This document shows positions 1 through 7,580 of a stretch of 64,000 bases of DNA, one piece after another. Both the position numbers and the translations under genes were made by a program. Location of the stretch: NCBI GenBank assembly GCA_050946535.1, contig JBMNUZ010000009.1, forward strand, positions 1-64,000, read 5' to 3'. The stretch is from RUG708 sp050946535. GTDB taxonomy: Bacteria > Bacillota > Clostridia > Peptostreptococcales > Anaerovoracaceae. The first letter of the stretch is position 1. Every line of letters starts with the position of its first letter. A model generated the notes under the pieces. That model searched no databases. It was not told the origin of the DNA and saw only the letters and a list, made by a program, of their open reading frames with translations.

Positions 1-209
1 GCTTCTGCCGAGGATCCGCTTGTTCTTGCGAGAACTCTGTTTCTTTGGCCTGCGCGACAAAGCCTCCGGCAGGTCGAAAGGCGTGATCGGCAGTCTTACG
101 CAGGGAGAGACCTAACTTCCTGCATGCCTTGATGCTGCATCTTTCCTCAAATCCAAGATGTTGTCCTCTTTCACGTTCAGGTGTGGTAGAATGATTACGA
201 TCCATAGCG
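1..209 (-). pseudogene. IS30-family transposase fragment, internally deleted, cut by the window edge
   Basis: On the minus strand an ATG at 209 preceded by AAAGGAG opens a frame that begins like IS30 transposases (RGQHLGFEERCSIK, then LGLSLRKTAD). Around 81-95 the similarity jumps: in the next frame the sequence reads LPEALSRRPKKQSSRKNKR followed by ILGRS, which is the type of sequence found well inside full-length IS30 transposases. This points to an internal deletion that joins the N-terminal helix-turn-helix region to the middle of the protein out of frame. The rest lies beyond the left edge, so the far end of the element cannot be seen. Family assignment is from remembered motifs; the deletion is inferred from the frame change. 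Confidence 0.6.
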
Positions 210-493
210 TTCTCCTTTGGTATTTATTTATTGGTAACCTAATTCTACCAGAAAGAGATCCTATGGATCTTTGTTATTCATTTGTTAGTGTTCAAGTTCA
301 AATTACAATTAACTTTTTGATTTTTATCAGTTAGCGCAAGAATAACCGTCACTTCAGTGGTTTGATGAAATTGCACAATTAACAAATCATATGTCAAAAA
401 ATATTAAAACATCATTACATTACACAAAATACGCTACATATATTGTAAAATATTCTTGATAAATACACTGGTATATGCGAAAGGAGACTTACT
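210..493. other. Intergenic region between IS30 fragment and SLH gene
   Basis: AT-rich, no gene seen. The outer end of the IS30 element probably lies near 290-310, where the sequence reads TTCAAGTTCAAATTACAATT, resembling IS30 terminal repeats, but the matching end is outside the window. A promoter for the SLH gene should lie around 430-480, but no clear -35/-10 pair could be fixed. Confidence 0.4.
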
Positions 494-1231
494 ATGAAAA
501 GAATCTTATCCGTACTCATTGTCATGATCATGCTGGTCTCATCATTTTCAATAACAGCTTTTGCGGAAGAAAGTGAGGGATTCAGTGATATTAATGGTCA
601 CTGGGCTGAATCTACAATAATGAAATACAAGGACAGCAATATAATATGCGGTTACGGTGACGGAACCTTCAGACCTGATCAGCCGGTTACTCGCTCTGAA
701 TTTGCAAAGATTGTCACATGTGCATTTCAGCTTTATTCAGTGGACAGTATAAATTACGATGATGTGGATTCAAGTGATTGGTACTATCCATATGTCAATC
801 GAAGCCATTCATATATTCCTTGTTATCCTCTGCCGACAGATTATGATTCTAATCGGCCGTATAGTGAGGCATACGAATCCGGCAGATGCTGTTTCCTGCC
901 TGATGAATATGCATTGCGCATGCATGTCGCAGAGACTCTGGTAAGAATCAAAAGAGACAGAGATTATAAAACCTCGCTTGATATGCCTGATATTCAAGGA
1001 ATAAAGACCGAGCTTAATTCCATATACAAAGACAGTGACTACGAGAGTCTCTACGCGCTTCATGAAACCATACCGGCAAATGTTGAGCATATGTTCAGAT
1101 ATACCTGGCTTGCTAACAAATACAATATCATGGTCGGCAATCCCGACGGATATTTCAACCCATATGGCTACATGACACGCGCCGAGCTTCTGACAGCAAT
1201 CGATAATGTATTAGATGCCGATGCAGAATAA
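494..1231 (+). CDS. Small secreted SLH-domain protein
   Basis: 245 residues. The N-terminus is a typical signal peptide (basic MKR, hydrophobic core, cleavage probably after TAFA near residue 24). The first SLH repeat is clear at about residues 30-75 (FSDINGHWAE, GYGDGTFRPDQPVTRSEFAK). A second, weaker unit starts at about 85 (YDDVDSSDWYYPYV). A third spans about 200-240 (YNIMVGNPDGYFNPYGYMTRAE). SLH domains anchor proteins non-covalently to cell-wall polysaccharide. Here almost the whole mature protein is SLH-like, with no separate catalytic domain, so it may be a small wall-associated protein. The start is supported by GAAAGGAG nine bases upstream. An IS256 remnant lies directly downstream and separates the gene from the hairpin at 1750. 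Confidence 0.85.
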   Translation: MKRILSVLIVMIMLVSSFSITAFAEESEGFSDINGHWAESTIMKYKDSNIICGYGDGTFRPDQPVTRSEFAKIVTCAFQLYSVDSINYDDVDSSDWYYPYVNRSHSYIPCYPLPTDYDSNRPYSEAYESGRCCFLPDEYALRMHVAETLVRIKRDRDYKTSLDMPDIQGIKTELNSIYKDSDYESLYALHETIPANVEHMFRYTWLANKYNIMVGNPDGYFNPYGYMTRAELLTAIDNVLDADAE

Positions 1232-1246
1232 GTAGTAAATAGCTAG

Positions 1247-1705
1247 TGTCAATATTTGTTCGCAAAAATTTTTTCAGGCTTATGCATGAATGATTACGCT
1301 ACCTCTTCATTAAGCAAGGAGGCAACAGCCTCTTTACGTATATAGCTTGTGGATGTTGACCATTCCTCGGCATATTCCATCAGATAGGTTGTAATCAGAC
1401 GCACGTAGGAAGATTCATTCGGAAAAATCCCGATTACATTTGTTCTTCGGCGTATCTCTCGATTCAGCCTTTCGATCATGTTGCTGGGAGAAATCTTTCG
1501 ATTGCTCACAAAGCCATTCCAGCATGCTGAGCATAGGATCGGGCTGATTCATAAAACTGAATAGTAACGATGAAAGATTTGTGTTATTCTGAGTATGAGC
1601 CATTGAGAGTTCTCCTTTGTAAATGAGTTTTTTAGTCACAAATCATTCTACATGAGCCTCAATGGCTTTTCTAGTCTATTCAATTTTTGCGAACATTATT
1701 GTACT
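1247..1705 (-). mobile_element. IS256-family deletion derivative (MITE-like, about 460 bp)
   Basis: A perfect 13-bp inverted repeat, GTTCGCAAAAATT at 1258-1270 and its complement at 1682-1694, with weaker similarity continuing outward for about 12 bases, brackets a fused transposase remnant. IS256 elements are normally about 1.3-1.5 kb with one transposase gene, so around 1 kb has been lost from the middle. The ends look intact, so the element could in principle be moved by a full-length copy elsewhere in the genome. No obvious target-site duplication could be fixed. Confidence 0.65.
1294..1603 (-). pseudogene. IS256-family transposase, N- and C-termini joined out of frame
   Basis: The minus-strand frame from ATG 1603 (good AAAGGAG upstream) encodes the start of an IS256-type transposase (MAHTQNNTNLSSLLFSFMNQ). 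Near 1500-1512 it stops matching and another frame continues with the conserved C-terminal end (SNMIERLNREIRRRTNVIG, IFPNESS, EEWSTSTSYI). All of the central DDE catalytic region is missing, so no active enzyme can be made. The frame offset between the two halves is one base. Confidence 0.7.
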
Positions 1706-1749
1706 CTATCGCAAACTGGTCACAGGATCTTAACTAAGGTCTGATGCGT

Positions 1750-1792
1750 GGATGCTCCCTGTACCTCGCAGGGAGCATCCATTTTGTTTTTT
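1750..1792 (+). terminator. Rho-independent terminator
   Basis: Perfect 12-bp stem GGATGCTCCCTG (1750-1761) / CAGGGAGCATCC (1769-1780) with a 7-nt loop, followed by ATTTTGTTTTTT. It probably terminated the SLH gene before the IS256 element landed between them. Confidence 0.8.
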
Positions 1793-2135
1793 ACAGTATC
1801 GATTAGAACGTCATAATTGCAGGTATCCACATCCGCAATGTTTTTCGTGCCAGAAAAAGGAATAAGTGGAAACAATAACAGCCATTTTTCCGGCAGCAAG
1901 CGGGGGCTGATGGCAGCACATGCCCAGGCTGACAGCATGCGCCTGCATATACTGATAATACTTGCTTTTCTTCGTGATCATTTCTTTTATTTTCATAAGC
2001 TTATATATTCTTATAGGTACTATTATAAATTCATATAATCTGAATACTTGAAAATGCATCCTCCTGCTGATATATTGTGTGCACAGGTACCTGAAAAAAC
2101 TATTGCACCGATTGAAAAATATCGAGGAGGAAAAA
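1793..2135. other. Intergenic region, no supported gene
   Basis: AT-rich spacer before the MarR gene. Short open frames on both strands have no ribosome binding site and no recognisable domain. It should contain the MarR promoter, but no strong -35/-10 pair was found. Confidence 0.5.
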
Positions 2136-2669
2136 ATGTCAGAAGTTAATAATGAAAAACCTAAGAAAACAAAAGTTATGCCTCAGCTCATGAGACTTAA
2201 TATGCTGATGGACGCGCACAGAGAAGCAGATATGACCGAGGAAAAACGCACCGGCCGCGACATTCTCCGCGCACTTAAAGTGATAGACGGCAAGGGCAAA
2301 ATCTCCGTCAGAGAGCTCAATTTCATTCTTCAGGTTCCGCCTCCTGTCATGCGCAAGCTGATGGAAGGACTCGAAAAGGATGAACTGGTAAATGTAGAAC
2401 ATCCGGATCCTGAAAAACCTCGCAAGAGAGTCGTAAGCCTTACCGAAAAGGGCAAAGAACGTGCCGCAGAAAAACCGGAAGGCCCGGGAAAAATATTCTC
2501 GGTACTCTCTGATGAAGAAAAAGTCCAGCTTTCAGGTCTCCTGTCAAAAGTTTCGGATAATCTGGCTTCAGAACTCGGACTTCCGGAAGACAGGAAAGAG
2601 CAGATGAAGATCCTTCGTGAAAAAGAGAGGGAACGCCGTCCAAGAGGACCTGAAAGAAAACGCTGCTAA
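2136..2669 (+). CDS. MarR-family transcriptional regulator
   Basis: 177 residues from ATG 2136, which has a strong GAGGAGG seven bases upstream; an upstream in-frame start at 2079 has no such signal. Residues about 30-110 form a winged helix of MarR type: helices around GRDILRALKVIDGKGKISVRELN, a recognition helix PPPVMRKLMEGLEKDELV, and a wing with basic residues (PEKPRKRVVSLTEKGKE). MarR proteins are dimeric DNA-binding repressors or activators that often respond to small ligands and commonly control neighbouring transport or stress genes. No obvious target neighbour exists here; it stands alone. The C-terminal 30 residues are highly charged (EKERERRPRGPERKRC) and longer than usual. The ligand is unknown. 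Confidence 0.8.
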   Translation: MSEVNNEKPKKTKVMPQLMRLNMLMDAHREADMTEEKRTGRDILRALKVIDGKGKISVRELNFILQVPPPVMRKLMEGLEKDELVNVEHPDPEKPRKRVVSLTEKGKERAAEKPEGPGKIFSVLSDEEKVQLSGLLSKVSDNLASELGLPEDRKEQMKILREKERERRPRGPERKRC

Positions 2670-2825
2670 TAAAGCAGCAGACTCTGAAACTCAGAGAAAG
2701 CTGAACTGAACCTTTACCCTGAAGGTGCAGCCGCTTATATCTGATTTCTGAGTCATATAAACGTTCTGAGAAGTTTTATGAAGCACCGTAACAGGAAGCT
2801 TTGACAAATATACAGTATTTTTTCA

Positions 2826-2890
2826 GACCGCCCGGTCTCCTGGCGGTCCGCATCAGCCGGCGGGTTTTTACCGCCGGCTGATGTGCTGTT
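2826..2890 (+). terminator. Tandem hairpins downstream of the MarR gene
   Basis: Two consecutive stems: GACCGCC (2826-2832) / GGCGGTC (2842-2848), then a perfect 13-bp stem CATCAGCCGGCGG (2851-2863) / CCGCCGGCTGATG (2871-2883). Only a weak T-tract follows (TTACCATTTTTCTT), so termination strength is uncertain. The 2670-2825 spacer shows no gene. Confidence 0.5.
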
Positions 2891-2993
2891 ATTACCATTT
2901 TTCTTTAAGCAATTTTCTTCCGTACAAACACCGGACTATGCTATCATGAATCATAAGCATCCGGTACCATCAGTCTTTTATGAGGAAAAGAAA

Positions 2994-3290
2994 ATGACAG
3001 ACAGCTGGAAAAAAGCATATGCTGAACTGATACACACGATCACAGACATGGGATATCCAGAAGATTTCGGAAAGATGATAGCAAGCAGCCTCGGTTCCGA
3101 AAACACTATGAAGCGCATGACCGGCTATCTGTTGAAGGCCGCGCCCGAAACGCCGGAAGAAATAGTCGACGAAATGCTCGCCATCGACAGTGACAGAAAC
3201 CGCTGGAAAGAAAAGAAGGAGTCGGAAGAGGCGAGCCGGAAATACTACGAATTCAGGCGCAGCTGGCTTTCCGGCGACGAAAACGACTGA
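2994..3290 (+). CDS. Hypothetical small helical protein
   Basis: 98 residues from ATG 2994 with GAGGA nine bases upstream; the frame is open further upstream but the earlier start has no ribosome binding site. The sequence is strongly helical and charged, with a compact N-terminal part (WKKAYAELIHTITDMGYPED) and a coiled-coil-like C-terminal half rich in Glu, Lys and Arg (RNRWKEKKESEEASRKYYEF). There is no signal peptide or membrane segment. I do not recognise the family. It converges with the YolD/polymerase pair and ends only 5 bases from that unit's stop codon. Confidence 0.6.
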   Translation: MTDSWKKAYAELIHTITDMGYPEDFGKMIASSLGSENTMKRMTGYLLKAAPETPEEIVDEMLAIDSDRNRWKEKKESEEASRKYYEFRRSWLSGDEND

Positions 3291-3295
3291 GGCTG

Positions 3296-3772
3296 TCAGC
3301 CCCTAAGATCGTATTTCACCGCATAAACCGAATCGATCGAAATAATACGGTCCGATATTTTTATCTGCCTGAACGTAAGATCTATATCTTCGAGCACTCC
3401 GGCTGTCCATCTGTAATTTCCTCTCACTCCGTCATTTTTCAATATCTCCTGTTCATAATCGCGCTCGAAATACAACACCGAAACTTCCAGCGCATTTTTC
3501 CCATCCAGTCTGCTTTTTCGCGGAATTTTACCGAATGCGTCTGCGAGTTCTGCAAACTGCCTGTTGAGCTCCTCCTTGCGGTCATCCGATATAACCGCAG
3601 GATGGACGGTCACTTTTGATCTGGATTCTATGCTCTCGTCAAATCCCTCGAGAGCGTCAAACGGCATGAATATCTTCGCACGCTGTTCCACCGGCATTTT
3701 CGGATGCTTTTTCACAAACTCGTCTCCATCGTGCACAGGCCTCTTTTGATCAAGTATGTCGTCGTGATTCAT
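3296..3772 (-). CDS. YolD-like protein, partner of Y-family polymerase
   Basis: 158 residues if started at ATG 3772 (MNHDDILDQKRP); a GTG at 3838 inside the polymerase gene gives a longer form, and an AGGAGG lies about 25 bases before ATG 3772, so the start is uncertain. The N-terminal part carries the YolD-family pattern HPKMPVEQRAKIFMPFDALEGF. The C-terminal half is rich in beta strands and ends SIDSVYAVKYDLRG. YolD-like proteins are typically encoded next to UvrX/UmuC-type polymerases in Firmicutes and are thought to act with them in SOS mutagenesis, in a UmuD-like role that is not proven. It directly follows the polymerase gene and must share its LexA-controlled transcript. Confidence 0.75.
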   Translation of the reverse strand: MNHDDILDQKRPVHDGDEFVKKHPKMPVEQRAKIFMPFDALEGFDESIESRSKVTVHPAVISDDRKEELNRQFAELADAFGKIPRKSRLDGKNALEVSVLYFERDYEQEILKNDGVRGNYRWTAGVLEDIDLTFRQIKISDRIISIDSVYAVKYDLRG

Positions 3773-3786
3773 CGGTCTGCGGGCCG

Positions 3787-5160
3787 CTAAGCCTTGTGGC
3801 CTCCTATCTGCGTATTTCTCTCCCTCGTCCTCGAACACTCAAGATAGTTGATGCCTTTCAGAAGAGAATTGCTTCCGTAACGGCTGCGTATCAGGATCAC
3901 CGCGCGCTCGAGCCGCCTTTCGGATTCGAGTTTTACCACGTCGTGAAACATATCGAGCTGAAACGGGGTGTCCTTTTCCGGTCTGACGTTGTTTGCGGTC
4001 AGAAAGATCCGGCGGATCAGCAGGCGTTTGTCGGCCGTTTCCCTGAACAGCTTTACACACGCGTCCACTATCATATCTGTATAATTCGTAAATCTTCCGA
4101 AATTGAACGTGCCTGTGGAATGTACCGGCACGACGCGCCCGTACATGTCGAAATGCATCATGACACCCCGCGCACCCGAAACATCGGACGTATGGTCGTA
4201 GCCCACGACGAGAGTTACCGAATTTGCGACGAGACGTTCCTCGACAAGTCTGAAGGCGAGGAGTTCAGCCTGTTCCTCCGCCGCAGTCAGCGCCTCGTCG
4301 AACGTGTATGCTCTCGGCAGAACCTGTCCGTTCGACACCGACCGCGCCGCAGGCCTGTATTCCTTTATGTTTTTCATCGTGCAGGGTTCGATGCCCCAGG
4401 CGTGATCGATCAAAAGCTCCGCGTTTTTTCCGAACAGCCTGTAAAAAAATTCTTCGTTGTGAAGCGAGACATCGGCTATATCGCCCATGGTCCTGAGCCC
4501 GTACCTCGCCAGCCGCCCCGAAACTCCGTGAGCGATCTGCCAGAAATCGGTCAGAGGCGTATGATCCCACAGTTTCTTCCTGTAACTCATCTCGTCAAGA
4601 CCTGCGAACCTTATTCCGTAATTATCGGGCCGGCTGTGTTTTGCTACTATATCCATGGCGATCTTCGCAAGATAGAGATTGGTGCCTGCTCCCGCAGTCG
4701 CGGTGATGCCCGTCTCGCGCAGCACGTCTCCGACAACCATGGAGGCCGTCTCCCGTACAGACTGTCTGTAAATGTCTCTGTAAGGCCCGAGATCTATGAA
4801 CACTTCGTCGACGGAGTAGACATGGATGTCCTCAGGCGCAAAATACTTGAGGTAAACCGAATATACGCGCGCCGAATAGTCGATATAAAGCGACATCCTC
4901 GGCTTCGCAATTATATATTCGATCTTCCTTCCGAGTCTTATTTCCGCCGCTCTTACCGCCTGTCTGGCCTCAAACAGCCTCGGCCTCGAAGGTACTCCCA
5001 GCGCCTTGAGAGAAGGGGAGACGGCCAGGCATATCGTGCTGTCCGACCTGCTTTCGTCCGCTACAAGCAGATTTGTACCGAGCGGATCGAGCCCGCGTTC
5101 CACGCATTCGACAGACGCGTAAAATGACTTCAGATCTATGCACATATATCTAAAATCCAT
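3787..5160 (-). CDS. Y-family translesion DNA polymerase (UvrX/UmuC type)
   Basis: 457 residues from ATG 5160, preceded by AAAGGAG. Y-family hallmarks are present: catalytic motif DLKSFYASVEC near the N-terminus, the second acidic motif VYSVDEVFIDL at about residue 105, helix-hairpin-helix region around residues 180-230 and a little-finger domain in the C-terminal third. The enzyme copies damaged DNA with low fidelity. Firmicute homologues (UvrX, YqjW) pair with YolD-like proteins, as here. Two sequences matching the Gram-positive LexA box lie upstream, one of them only 19 bases before the start codon, so induction by DNA damage is very likely. An upstream in-frame start at 5244 would run through the LexA box and is rejected. 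Confidence 0.88.
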   Translation of the reverse strand: MDFRYMCIDLKSFYASVECVERGLDPLGTNLLVADESRSDSTICLAVSPSLKALGVPSRPRLFEARQAVRAAEIRLGRKIEYIIAKPRMSLYIDYSARVYSVYLKYFAPEDIHVYSVDEVFIDLGPYRDIYRQSVRETASMVVGDVLRETGITATAGAGTNLYLAKIAMDIVAKHSRPDNYGIRFAGLDEMSYRKKLWDHTPLTDFWQIAHGVSGRLARYGLRTMGDIADVSLHNEEFFYRLFGKNAELLIDHAWGIEPCTMKNIKEYRPAARSVSNGQVLPRAYTFDEALTAAEEQAELLAFRLVEERLVANSVTLVVGYDHTSDVSGARGVMMHFDMYGRVVPVHSTGTFNFGRFTNYTDMIVDACVKLFRETADKRLLIRRIFLTANNVRPEKDTPFQLDMFHDVVKLESERRLERAVILIRSRYGSNSLLKGINYLECSRTRERNTQIGGHKA

Positions 5161-5178
5161 AAAAGCATCTCCTTTATA

Positions 5179-5190
5179 AAACGTATGTTC
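5179..5190 (-). promoter_or_regulatory. LexA (SOS) box proximal to the polymerase gene
   Basis: Minus strand reads GAACATACGTTT, matching the Gram-positive LexA consensus GAAC-N4-GTTY, 19-30 bases upstream of the polymerase start. A repressor bound here would block the polymerase transcript. Confidence 0.65.
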
Positions 5191-5334
5191 TATATATTTT
5201 CGCTCCGGCACGTCAGACATCTCTGCACGGCATATATTTTCCAATCCCCGCAGTCAACAAGTTTTTCAGGGATTTCAGGCATTTATCTCCGTTAAAGGAG
5301 GTCCACGGATATTCTATCACATTTCGTTTATAAA

Positions 5335-5346
5335 GAACAGACGTTC
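5335..5346. promoter_or_regulatory. Second LexA (SOS) box
   Basis: GAACAGACGTTC, embedded in the larger palindrome AAAGAACAGACGTTCTTT, exactly fits GAAC-N4-GTTC. It lies about 175 bases upstream of the polymerase start, in the shared intergenic region with the NSS transporter. Confidence 0.65.
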
Positions 5347-5612
5347 TTTATATTTTTTATTTGTCTTCACCACAGAAGGCAGCAGGAATCTCAATATAAT
5401 TTCACGTTATGCTTTCGCGCTAACGCGTTATCGTGATAAAGTAAAAATTACTGTCAAAGCCCTTTTAAACCGTATAATGTATCAAACATTGCGATCGCCA
5501 TAAAAAATATTTACGTTTGCAGCTTTATTATTCAGAAATAATTGCGTCTATTCATCTTTTTACCATGAAAAGACCTTAATTTTTCTCGAAGCGGCTTTGC
5601 ATTACCTTATTG

Positions 5613-5621
5613 TGATATAAT
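5613..5621 (+). promoter_or_regulatory. Extended -10 promoter of the NSS transporter
   Basis: TGATATAAT at 5613-5621 is a TGnTATAAT extended -10 element, 53 bases before the transporter start; no good -35 is seen, which is common for extended -10 promoters. Confidence 0.5.
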
Positions 5622-5673
5622 GCACAGGTAATCCCATCGGGATTTTTTAGAACAATTAAGGGAGAGTAATAAA

Positions 5674-7038
5674 ATGGAACAATCTAAAAAGCGCGCAAAT
5701 TTCACCTCAAAGCTGGGATTTGTGCTCGCTGCGGCTTCATCGGCCGTTGGTCTGGGAAATCTGTGGCGGTTTCCTTATCTCGCTGCTAAATACGGCGGCG
5801 GTATTTTTTTGATTACCTATATCGTCCTCGCGGTACTTTTCGGTATTCCTCTGCTTATAACCGAAATCGGCATAGGCAGAAAGACGAGACAGTCCTCGAT
5901 CGGAGCTTTTAAAAAGCTCGGCCAGAAGAGCAACATCTGCGGTATTCTCGGCATGATCATTCCTATGATAATCACCCCGTACTACTGCACGATCGGCGGC
6001 TGGGTAACAAAGTATCTGTGTACTTTCGCTGTCGGAGCCGAAAAAGAAGCCGTCAGTGACTCATTCTTCAGTTCATATATAGGGCAGACGGCAGCACCTG
6101 TCATATTCCTGCTGATCTTCCTGTTTATCACTTCGCTGGTCGTTTTCTTCGGCGTGGAAAAGGGCATAGAAAGAGTCAGCACGATCCTGATGCCGATACT
6201 CCTCATACTCGTAGTCGGACTTTCAATATATATCTGCACGCTGCCTGGAATCGGCGACGGCATCAAATACTACTTCAAGCCTGATTTCAGCAAATTCAGC
6301 GGAAAGCTCGTGCTCGCAGCGCTCGGACAGCTTTTCTATTCGCTGTCGCTCGCGATGGGCATCATGGTAACCTACGGTTCATACATGAAGAAGGAAGACA
6401 ACCTCGGTACCTCCGCAGGACAGATCGCGTTCTTCGATTCGTTCGTCGCAATATTCGCAGGACTCATCATCGTTCCTTCGGTATATCTGTTCTCCGGCGG
6501 AGACGAATCCGCAATGGGAGCAGGCCCTGGACTCATGTTCATAACGCTGCCTAAGGTGTTCGACACGTTCGGAGCAGGCCGCATCGTCGGATTCCTGTTC
6601 TTTGCGCTCGTAATGTTCGCTGCGCTGACATCTTCGATTTCACTGCTCGAAGCGATCGTTTCAAACGTAATGGATCTTACTCACATCAGCAGAAAGAAAG
6701 CAGTTGTCATCATGACGATCTACTGCGCTGTTGTCGGTATCTTCAGTTCACTCGGATTCGGAGCATGGAGCGGATTTACGATCCTCGGATTCGACATCCT
6801 CGATTTCCTCGACTTCATCAGCAACAGCGTGCTCATGCCGATACTCGCGTTCTGCACATGCATATTCGTAGGATTCATCATCAAGCCGAAGTCACTGATA
6901 GAAGAGGTAGAGCAGAACGGTGTAACGTTCCACACGAAGAAGATCTATTCGTTCCTCGTGAAGTGGTTCTGCCCGATCGCAATCCTGATCATTCTCATCA
7001 GTTCGATAGCTTCAGCGCTTGGAGTTTTCACGATCTGA
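5674..7038 (+). CDS. Sodium-dependent NSS-family (SLC6-type) transporter
   Basis: 454 residues with about 11 hydrophobic segments, as in most bacterial NSS proteins. The first segment has the family signature FVLAAASSAVGLGNLWRFPY, including the unwound TM1 region that binds Na+ and substrate. A conserved YGGGIFLITY follows, with further hydrophobic helices through residue 450 (ending LGVFTI). NSS members import amino acids or related compounds with sodium; bacterial examples often carry aromatic or hydrophobic amino acids, but the substrate cannot be told from sequence. The start has GGGAGAG eight bases upstream. It is a single-gene unit, followed by an unusual nested hairpin at 7103-7181. 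Confidence 0.9.
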   Translation: MEQSKKRANFTSKLGFVLAAASSAVGLGNLWRFPYLAAKYGGGIFLITYIVLAVLFGIPLLITEIGIGRKTRQSSIGAFKKLGQKSNICGILGMIIPMIITPYYCTIGGWVTKYLCTFAVGAEKEAVSDSFFSSYIGQTAAPVIFLLIFLFITSLVVFFGVEKGIERVSTILMPILLILVVGLSIYICTLPGIGDGIKYYFKPDFSKFSGKLVLAALGQLFYSLSLAMGIMVTYGSYMKKEDNLGTSAGQIAFFDSFVAIFAGLIIVPSVYLFSGGDESAMGAGPGLMFITLPKVFDTFGAGRIVGFLFFALVMFAALTSSISLLEAIVSNVMDLTHISRKKAVVIMTIYCAVVGIFSSLGFGAWSGFTILGFDILDFLDFISNSVLMPILAFCTCIFVGFIIKPKSLIEEVEQNGVTFHTKKIYSFLVKWFCPIAILIILISSIASALGVFTI

Positions 7039-7102
7039 TCCTGAGAATCACTGCATTTGATAAATTGAATCAGCCTGAAAATACAGGCTTCATACGGATG
7101 AC

Positions 7103-7181
7103 AAACCGCCTCTGCAATGATATGTACCCTCTTTACTGTACATCCGGTAAGGAGGGTACACATCACAAGGGGGCGGTTTTT
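7103..7181 (+). repeat. Nested palindromic element A (terminator with an inner palindrome)
   Basis: Outer arms AAACCGCC (7103-7110) / GGCGGTTT (7172-7179) with a T-run form a terminator for the NSS gene. Between them sits a second, near-perfect palindrome at 7118-7165, whose arms TGATATGTACCCTC and GAGGGTACACATCA extend inward through TTTAC/GTAAG to a 10-nt loop. A related 48-bp palindrome lies at 33857-33904, so the inner part is a repeated element. Confidence 0.7.
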
Positions 7182-7360
7182 GTCTGTTCTTTCCTTGGTT
7201 ATTCTCTGGCTTTTTTCTGGCTTTTCTTTTGTTTTTCATTGGTCTCATTTTAAATATATTTTCAGCAAATACACTTTCAGGGCAATTAGCCAGCACATTT
7301 AATAAGGTCTTCGAGATCTTCGAAATGCGATAATGTGATTCGTACGGAGCAATCTATGTC

Positions 7361-7444
7361 CGGCCTGTCGCAGACTGCTGCCTGTCCCAAAATGCGGCTT
7401 GTCGCAGAATGCGGCCTGCCGCAGCATGAGGCTTGCCGCAGCCG
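7361..7444. repeat. Degenerate 17-bp tandem repeat, five units
   Basis: Units at 7361, 7378, 7395, 7412 and 7429 follow the pattern CGGCTTGTCGCAGAATG with 1-5 changes each. They lie in the 540-base space between the NSS transporter and the GNAT gene, which otherwise holds no gene. Confidence 0.75.
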
Positions 7445-7580
7445 TCAGCGCCAGCTCACGCCGGCGGGTGAAAGTGCATATCCACCTGCGCATTATGTGC
7501 TACAATAAAATTCATCCAAACAGAAAATAACTTGATATAAAAGTATTACTTGAAATACAAAAAGGAAAGGACCTTGAGAG

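Noticed and set aside
1811..2059. 82-codon minus-strand gene between the terminator and MarR
   Set aside because: No start signal and no recognisable domain.
3796..5127. Antisense frame in the Y-family polymerase (about 443 codons)
   Set aside because: Overlaps the polymerase, whose catalytic motifs and LexA boxes are clear.
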